64,000 bases of DNA from Heterohyrax brucei (taxonomy: Eukaryota > Chordata > Mammalia > Hyracoidea > Procaviidae): assembly GCA_028571685.1 (NCBI GenBank), contig CM053142.1, forward strand, positions 72,503,296 to 72,567,295, written 5' to 3'. The notes under the pieces are model-generated. The model worked only from the letters and a program-made list of their open reading frames with translations. It was not told where the DNA came from and did no database searches. Both the position numbers and the translations under genes were made by a program. Numbering within the stretch: position 1 is the stretch's first letter; each line of letters begins with the position of its first letter. Shown here piece by piece: positions 56,851 through 64,000 of this stretch.

Positions 56851-57865
56851 CAGAAAGCTTTGTTCAGGAAATCATCATGCAGGTTCCCAGAAGTCACACT
56901 GAAAAAGATTTGAGCAGGGAAAGAAGGTTCTGAAAAGTGAGTAATTGTTAAGCGAGGTCCTTCAGGAAAGACAGGGAGAACCAGCTGTCCCTGTGGGAGA
57001 ACCCATGGCTTGGAGTACTCCAAGAAATCACTGGAGCATCAGCAAGGATGACGTATACAGCACAAGTGGATAGGTCTTCCATGTAGAAACAGACATACTC
57101 CTGATGGCCCCTGACCACATCCAAACCAGGGTCCTGTCAGGCAGTTTCGAGTGTGCCCAAAGTGGCCTGAAACCACTTTACGACCAAAGTGAAAGAAAGA
57201 CTCCCATGAGAGTCTCTCAGGTCAGGAGAACAAAGTTCCTAGTACGGAAGGGACAATTTCAGACAAGTGGTGTTACCACCTGAGTCATCCAGAACCGAAG
57301 ACTGATGTGAGAAGTCAGAACTGGAAACACTGAGTTTGCCTGAACAAGCCACAGCCTAAGCCAGTGGCCAGCCTGATTCTACCTCCTGCTCTCTACCACT
57401 CAGGTGGCTCTGTGTGAGGGACCGCACTCACTCATGAATAGAACTGAGCCAGAAGCCAGGCTACATCGTGAACGAGGGTAGTGCTCTACTCTAGGTCCAC
57501 AGGTGGCAGCCATGACTGACACACTGTCCATTAGCTTCCCTCCTGACTGGCTCTCTACCACACTGGGGCTGCAAGACAGGGTCACTGCAGTCACAGGAAT
57601 GATGGTTCTCAAGAAGCAAGTGACACTTGTTATCATGCTGACCATGCCCTTGACCGAGGTATAAAGTTACATCCAGGGGAAGCATATTCAGAGCACTTTC
57701 TGCAAATTTGAACTTGAACAACAACAAGCCAGAACTGCAAGGTGCCCAAAGATCATATCTGGTTTCTAGACTGACAGGAAACCACTAGAAAAAGAACCCA
57801 AATCACTAATACTGATTCCTCCATAAACTCATATCTCTCCAGCTAAAGCCTGACAAACATTCAAC
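56851..57865. other. Unassigned sequence between blocks C2 and A2
   Basis: No gene or repeat was recognised. Short minus-strand frames (57400-57645 and 57491-57727) lack support. Confidence 0.35.
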
Positions 57866-57870
57866 CAAAA

Positions 57871-58048
57871 ACAAAAAACAAACAAAAAAACCCACCATTG
57901 CAGTTGAGTCGATTCTGACTCATAGAGATACCATAGACCATGGCAGAACTGCCCCTCAGCGTTTCCAAAGAGCACTTGATAGACTCAAACTGCCAACTTT
58001 TTGGTTAACAGCCGTAGGACTTAACCAGTAATCCACCAGCGTTTCCAA
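57871..58048 (-). mobile_element. AfroSINE, minus strand
   Basis: It opens with an A-rich run and 'cccaccattgcagttgagtc', passes through 'gattctgactcatagagata', and ends with 'ccaccagcgtttcc', the inverted A-box end. No clear target duplication. Confidence 0.85.
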
Positions 58049-58868
58049 ACACATATTAACATATGGAAAACAGTGTTTTCTACCTATAGAAGTAGCACAA
58101 ATAAATACGCACCTGTGCAAGCACACACACATATACAGATGTGCATGGACATCGTTGAGAACCATCTAGCCTCATTTAGATAGAGTGGGTCTAATCATCT
58201 AGAGACAAGGGAACATGTTTTTCATTCTCTCCATATAACCTGCCTCAGCCGAGCGACTCCAGACAGGAATGTGCCCCCAGAAGGGATCTGAGTACTTTCC
58301 CTAAGCTTTTTGTCTCCTGAGGCGAAAAGAGCTGCCCTCTTCCCAGCCCACTCTCACTCAGTACTTCTCATTCTTCCAGAGAAAGCATCTCCCCGAAGTC
58401 AGCTGCATGGGAACAAGATGAGAGGCTCTGTCCCCATAGGAAAAGCCCTCTAGATGGTGCAGAAAAACAAGGCGCTGGTAAGCTGGGGGTTTCTGTGCCA
58501 AGCACAGAATGGAAACCAATATCCTTCAGTGGAAAACAGGCCTACATGAGAAGTCAAACCAGCCAAGACTATGGAAAGTCATGGAAGGTGTGGAAGGACA
58601 TTAAGACATCTCAGATGAGGCAGCAAAGTGAAAATCTTGGGAGTGCAGCAGGAGAAGACAGTTGCTGCAGAGGAACATCTCAGTTTATGGAAGATGAACT
58701 TGCGGAGCTGAGTCTGAGCTCTCAAGAACATCTAAAAATAGCACTGGGTCCTATGACCACTTTCCACATTCCCTGTGTGCACAAACAAGGTGGTGAAAAC
58801 AGCAATGTATGTAAAGAGAGTGAGCAGCTCCCAATCAGAAATGACTAGCTATAAGAGGAAATAAACTA

Positions 58869-59716
58869 CAGGTAGTCCTTGACTTATAATGGGCTTTTGT
58901 TCTTAGGATTTCATCATGAATCCGTTCTGACATAGGACAAATACATCATCTTTTTTTTTCTCATTTTTCTTGCCTTTTATTATCAGTATTTTTAAAAATC
59001 TGATGTTTATTTGTATTTGGGGAATGTAAACATCAAATAGACCCTTACAGATATATTTTAAAATATGTATACCTGCATAAAAATATACAAATCATGAAAA
59101 ATTTACTCTGATGAGCAAGAGTTGGACAGCACTGTCTTTTTGCCAGTTGTGGAAGGTTTGGGGTCATCTGGGTTTTACACTGTACCTGGGAATGGAGGTG
59201 GCATTTCTAGTCAGAAAATGAGTCAAAGATGCCTGATTCCAGAAACTTTGTATTGACTTGAGCAAAATTATCAGCATTTGGGTCTATGTTTCCAACAACT
59301 GACATTTCTGACTAGTTTAGAAAAACTCTAGCTAATCCTTTCACTAAATTTCTTTGACAATTTCTCTCCTTTTCCTCATGGTTTCTTTCTTCTTTAGCAT
59401 TTCCTTCCTCTTCCAAATCCATTACATCCTCATTGGTCAGTTCCCCTTCTTTCTAATCTATAAGCTATCTCACAATGGGAATATCAAGTTGTAAGTTCAG
59501 CACTCCTGCCACATGGGCAATTTTTCCATCAGCCTCTTCCCTCGTATTTTACTGCTCAAAGTTTGGAGCATGTTCACAAAGCTCAGAAATTTTTTCCATA
59601 TTCCCTGTATGCATTTACCATTAACTTCCTTCCAAGAAGATACAGTGTTCCTGACACAGTGAAGCTAGTAAGTGCAATCAGTCATAACTCAAAAATCATA
59701 AGACAAAGAAGACCTG
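58869..59716 (+). mobile_element. Tigger/pogo-like DNA transposon remnant
   Basis: The left terminus 'caggtagtccttgacttata' matches the right terminus 'aatcataagacaaagaagacctg' as an inverted repeat at about 17 of 23 positions. The left flank is TA; the right flank reads TG, a likely mutated TA. The left end resembles known Tigger termini. The 848-bp body contains T-rich stretches and no intact transposase frame. It is absent from block A1. Confidence 0.7.
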
Positions 59717-60713
59717 TGTAGCAAAACACACATAAAGACTTCAGATACTGGATTTAACAGAACAAAACATTGTTTAAACAAATAAAACCCATGAAAAAAA
59801 TAACTGAAAAGAACAACAAAGTCCTGAAGGAAGTGACCAACAGATTTTAAAAATAACCAATTGTTTATAAAAATCAAAAAGAAAACAAATAAAAAATAAT
59901 AATTACTTGGTAACAACAGATTAGATACAGTTGCAGAGAAAATTAGTGTATTGGAAACTAGACCTAACAACATTACTTAACTGACCACAGAGAGAAAAAG
60001 AACTGCAAACTTTGAATAGAAGTAAATGAGAATCAAGTTTGTTGCCTATGATGAATCCAGTAAGAGTCCCTGCCAAAAAGGACAGTGGTGGTACTAGGCA
60101 ATATTGAAGTGACATTGCTGAGAATGTTCCAGCACTGAGAAGACACCATTCACATATTCAAAAGTCTGATGAATCCAGGTAGAGTAAGTAAAATTCCAGA
60201 TATATCACAATTAAGCCTGTGAACACCAGAGACAAAACACTTCATGTTAAAACCCAATCAAAAAAGAGATTCCTTCCAAGGGCATTGTTAAATAGCTAAC
60301 TTCATACTAGTGGAAGCGAGAGCACAATGGAATCATATCTTGAAAATGTTATGGGAAAAGTACATCTGGACTATTATGCCCTGCTATTGTAGCTTTTAAG
60401 AATGAGGACCAAAGAGCTATCTACTTAGCAGATATAAATGTTAGAAAATGAAAATTATAATGTCACCAGGATAACCACAAGCTGGAAACAATTAAAATGC
60501 CTGTCACAGGAGACTGGATAAGCAAATTGGGGTGAATTCGCACATGGAAAGAAGACCTCATAGTGAAACAAGGGAGCTGTCACCCAGCACATCCATGCGA
60601 AGGAGTCTCACTGACAGAGTGTCACATGGAGGAAAAGAAGCAAGCTGCAGAAGAACATGCATACTTTGACTCTGTCTATGTAAACCTTATCTGTGACACC
60701 AGGATAGGGTGGC

Positions 60714-60870
60714 CAAAAAACCAAGTGCCACTGAGTTGATTCTGACTCATAGCAACCATATAGGACAGTAGAATTACCCCATAGAGCTTCTAAGGACCAT
60801 CTGGTAGATTTGAACGGCCAACATTTTGGTTAACACATGTAGTGCTTAACTACTACACCACCAGGTTTCC
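60714..60870 (-). mobile_element. AfroSINE, minus strand, in block A2
   Basis: It reads 'aaccaagtgccactgagttg', 'ctgactcatagcaaccatat' and ends 'acaccaccaggtttcc'. The flanks 'gatagggtg' and 'gatcgagtg' may be a diverged duplication. It is absent from block A1. Confidence 0.9.
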
Positions 60871-61329
60871 AGATCGAGTGTAGAGAAGGGATATAAGCAC
60901 CTGGGTTGGGTGGCAAAGACAGGGTATGACTGCTTGGGTGGGGCCCCAGGAGAATGGATGTGCTCATGTGTGTGGTTTGGGTTGGAGACAAGGGGAAGTA
61001 GCTTCCAAGTGGGAGTTGCTAAGATCACAGCCTGTGCTAAAAGGGCCAAGTGCAGAGACGGAAACCTTGCTGAGGAGGAGGATGACATCCTTAAACCTAA
61101 CTGACAGTGGGAATATAGATCAATACCCAAGAGTTTTTCCAGGACCTTAACCCTTCTTGTCCAGGCACAGGGAGGAGAACTGTCCCCCTTTCCACGCTGA
61201 TAAAAGACGCACCAAGAGCCACATGCTGCACCTCATCACACATCCGAAAGCTGTAGTAGCCTGTCAGAAAACATGGTACACTACTGTAATCTTACAGCCT
61301 CACAAAGTGACATTTTCTTTCTCTGCAGG

Positions 61330-61655
61330 ACTTCTGCTCATGCCCTACACTGACATCCAATCAGGACGCACCCATGGATAGCTCTAGGATGCTATACTCA
61401 CTCCACCTGGAGTGCGCCCTCACACGGAACACTGACAGTGTCCTCCAGTGGATCTGGAAGCTCCACAGCTTCAGTGGCCAGCTGTACGAGGAGTGGACCA
61501 CCTATAGTGTGTACCCTTTTCCTGTAGGACCAGCTGTCATAAGGCACCGAGGAGAAGGCTTCACGCAGGGCATCCACCATAACAGCCACAGGAGCTCCTG
61601 TGGCTTGGGGAAGACAAGCATTGGCCTCTTCCCTAGCTTTGGCTCAAAGTTCTAG
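61330..61655 (+). other. Exon-like segment fused to satellite, in block A2
   Basis: It follows the acceptor 'gacattttctttctctgcag' ending at 61329 and is paralogous to 52636-52991. The open frame 61374-61655 reads 93 codons. Its last ~28 codons ('HNSHRSSCGLGKTSIGLFPS') are encoded by the first satellite unit, and the stop codon also lies in the satellite. No family was recognised. Confidence 0.35.
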
Positions 61656-63830
61656 TGTTCCTCAGGGTAGAACTTCAAGTGAGGAGCAGGCGTGATGCTG
61701 AGGCTCCATATCATCCCCAGGAAAGAAGTAATCTCAGACAAAAGGAACTTCATGTCACAGACCATTCAAGCCAAACTCTCTTGCCTGCACAGACACATCC
61801 ATCCTGACAGCTGGCCACATCGACCATAATGGCCACAGGGCCAGCTGTGGCTTGGGGAAGATGAGCATTGGCTTCTCCCCTAGTATTGGCTCAAAGTTTG
61901 ACTTTTCCTCAGGGTAGAATTTCCAGTTAGGAGCAGTTGTCATGCTGAAACTTCATACTATCCCCAGGGATGAAGTAATCGCAGACAAAAGGAACTTAGT
62001 GTCACAATCCATCCAGGGCAAACTCTCTTGCCTGCACAGACACATCCGTGTTAACTGACAGGTGGCCACATCCACCAAAACAGACACAGGGCCTCCTGTT
62101 GCTTGGGAGAGACGACTGTTGTCATCTCCCTTAGTTTTGGCTCAGACTTCTACTGTTCCTCAGGTTAGAGCTTCAAGTTAGGAGCAGGTGCAATGCTGAG
62201 GCTCCGTCTCATTCCAAGGGATGAAATAAACTCAGACACAAGGAACCTACTATCACAAACCATCCAAGCCAAACTCTGTCGCCTGCATGGACACATCTGT
62301 GCTGAATTACAGGTAGCCGCATCCACCACGACAGCCACAAGACCTCCTGTGGCTTGGGGAAGATGAGCATTGGCCTCTCCCCTAGGTTTCGCTCAAACTT
62401 CTACCATTCCTTAAGGTAGAACTACCAGTTAGGAGCAGGTATGATGCTGAGGCTTCATATCATCCCCAGGGATGAAATGACCTCAGACAAAGGAACTTAA
62501 TGTCACAAGTCACCCAAGCCAAACTCCCTTGCCTGCACGGACACATCCATGCTGGCTGACAGGTGGCCACATCCACCATAACAATGACAGGGCCTCCTGT
62601 GGGTGACGAGGATGAGCATTGGCCTCTCCTCTAGATTTGGCGCAGAGTTCTAGTGTTCCTGAAGGTAGAACTTCACGTTAGGAACAGGTGTGATGCTGAG
62701 ACAGCATATAATCAAGGATGAAGTAATCTCAAACGAAAGGAACTTAGTGTCGCAAGCCATCCAAGCCAAACTCTCTTGTCTGCACGGACACATCCATGCC
62801 GGCTGACAAGTGGCCACATCCACCATAACAGCCGCAGGGTCTCCTGAGGCTTGGGGAAGATGAACATAGGCCTCTTCCTCAGTTTGGGCTCGAAGTTCTA
62901 CTGTTTCTCAGGGTAGAGTTTCAAGTTAGGATCAGGTGTGATGCTGAGGCTTGGTATCATCCCCAGGGCTGAAATAGTCTCAGATGAAAGGAACTTAGTG
63001 TTGCAAGCCATTCAAGCCACACTCTCTTGCCTGCACGGACACATCCATGCTGACTGACAGGTGGCCACATCCGCCATAACAGCCACAAGGTCTCCTCTGG
63101 CATGGGGAAGATGAGCATTGGCCTCTCCCCAAGATTTGGCTCAAAGTTCCACTGTTCCTGAGGGATAACTTCAAGTAGGAGCAGGTGTAATGCTGGGAAT
63201 ACATATCATCCATCCCCAGGGATGAAGTAATCTCAGACGTAAGGAACTTAGTGTCACAAGCCATCCAAGCCAAACTCTCTCGCCTGCACTGATACATCCA
63301 TCCTGTTTGACAAGTAGCCACATCCATGATGAAAGCCACAGGGCCTGCTGTGCTCGAGGAAGATGAGCATTGGCCTCTTCCCTAGTTTTCCCTCCAAGTT
63401 CTACTGTTCCTCAGGGTAGAACTTCAAGTGGGAGCAGGTGTGATGCTGAGGCTCCATATCATCCCCAGGGATGAAGTCATCTCAGATGAAAGGAACTTAG
63501 TGTCACAAGCCATCCAAGCCAAACTCGCTTGCCTGCAGGGACACATCCATGCTAACTGACAGGTGACCACATCCACCATAACAGCCACAGGGCCTCCCTC
63601 CTGTGGCTTGGGAAGATGAGCATTGGCCTCTCCCCCAGTTTAGGCTTAAAGTTCTAGTGTTCCTCAGGGTAGAATTTCAGGTGGGAGCAGGTGTGATGCT
63701 GAGGCTCCACATCATCCCACTGGATGAAGTAATCTCAGATGAAAGGAACTTGCTGTCCCAAGCCGTCCAAGTGAAACTCTCTTGCCTGCACGGACACATC
63801 CTTGCTGACTGACTGGTGGCCTCTTCCCGT
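61568..63830 (+). repeat. Tandem satellite, ~250-bp period, about nine units
   Basis: The marker 'cttggggaagatgagcattg' or a variant recurs near 61606, 61852, 62102, 62352, 62600, 62850, 63100, 63355 and 63608, a spacing of 246-253 bp. Other shared unit blocks are 'tcctcagggtagaacttcaa', 'gtgatgctgaggctcc', 'atcatccccagggatgaagt', 'ggaacttagtgtcacaagcc' and 'ttgcctgcacggacacatcc'. Units differ by scattered changes and small indels. The first unit is partial and lies inside the exon-like segment. The array ends at about 63830 in unrelated sequence. Confidence 0.95.
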
Positions 63831-64000
63831 GGGAGATTTCTCAGCCTCACACGGGCCTATTCCCTTGATAAATGAAGAGAGAAAAGAGGGAGTCAAGACG
63901 CCTAAGCTCCCGGCTCATGGTAAGATCAAAACAGCACTTGAGTTCCTCCAGCGGAGGCTGATCTGCACCTCCTGAGTCACTGCCCCACCCCACACAGCCC
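63831..64000. other. Sequence right of the satellite, unassigned
   Basis: No repeat unit continues here. Nothing was recognised. Confidence 0.4.

Larger units (their letters stand above)
58100..61655 (+). repeat. Duplicated block A, copy 2
   Basis: Collinear with 50385-52990 but longer, because a Tigger-like element (58869-59716) and an AfroSINE (60714-60870) are inserted. Divergence from copy 1 is high, with many substitutions and indels. At its right end the exon-like segment runs into the 250-bp satellite. Confidence 0.75.

Noticed and set aside
62995-63339. 114-codon minus-strand frame with a repeated 'MDVSVQARE' motif
   Set aside because: The motif repeats because of the 250-bp satellite. 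The period is not a stable multiple of three, so no repeat protein is maintained.
61568-63830. Possible CRISPR-like array because of the regular repeat spacing
   Set aside because: Units are contiguous ~250-bp copies with no unique spacers, in a mammalian genome. This is a satellite.

Overview
This is a vertebrate nuclear genomic window. It has no compact gene layout and is dominated by interspersed repeats. The repeat types point to an afrotherian mammal, most likely an elephant or another paenungulate. Several copies of a short tRNA-like SINE with the AfroSINE layout are present, with 3' ends resembling those of nearby RTE (BovB-like) LINE copies. The L1 copies share a distinctive ~1 kb 3' UTR. 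The species assignment is inference from recalled repeat families; no search was run.

Layout. 1-4785: nested L1 pieces, including an L1 3' UTR inserted into an older L1 and a switch from minus- to plus-strand L1. 4787-6450: fragments of a class III (ERV-L-like) provirus with integrase and dUTPase remnants, flanked by MaLR-like LTR pieces. 6460-6646: mariner fragment. 6660-11402: an old minus-strand L1 that keeps a repeated-monomer 5' UTR, with an AfroSINE inserted. 11403-16880: old, mostly unassigned sequence with an RTE-derived SINE, an LTR and a palindromic mariner derivative. 16900-20987: three RTE fragments and a solo class I LTR with a perfect 4-bp target duplication. 21780-23217: a 415-bp inverted repeat around an RTE fragment. 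23290-25352: L1 pieces and a 7SK RNA 5' fragment joined to an L1 3' end. 25356-27064: low-repeat DNA with a 40-bp minisatellite. 27082-31443: the best-preserved L1, flanked by a 17-bp target-site duplication.

31925-39157 holds the only recognisable host gene: six exons of a DHHC palmitoyltransferase closest to ZDHHC11 (ZDHHC1/11 branch), plus strand, with introns and several canonical splice sites. Exon order and several exon lengths match the family, but three exons carry in-frame stops. One replaces the Trp right after the DHHC-Cys-Lys segment and another exon has a frameshift, so the locus reads as an unprocessed pseudogene.

39250-64000 is a degenerate tandem duplication. Block C (39656-40440) recurs at 56090-56850, and block A (50385-52990) recurs at 58100-61655. 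Between C1 and A1 lies a full-length minus-strand L1 with nested insertions (40480-48815). A Tigger-like DNA transposon interrupts only the second A block, which suggests that the duplication is old. The second A block ends in an exon-like segment that runs directly into a ~250-bp tandem satellite of about nine units (61568-63830). I found no active protein-coding gene, no functional RNA gene and no CRISPR or prokaryote-like system. The most unusual items are the exon/satellite fusion, the palindromic mariner elements, the 7SK-L1 junction and the decayed ZDHHC11-like gene.
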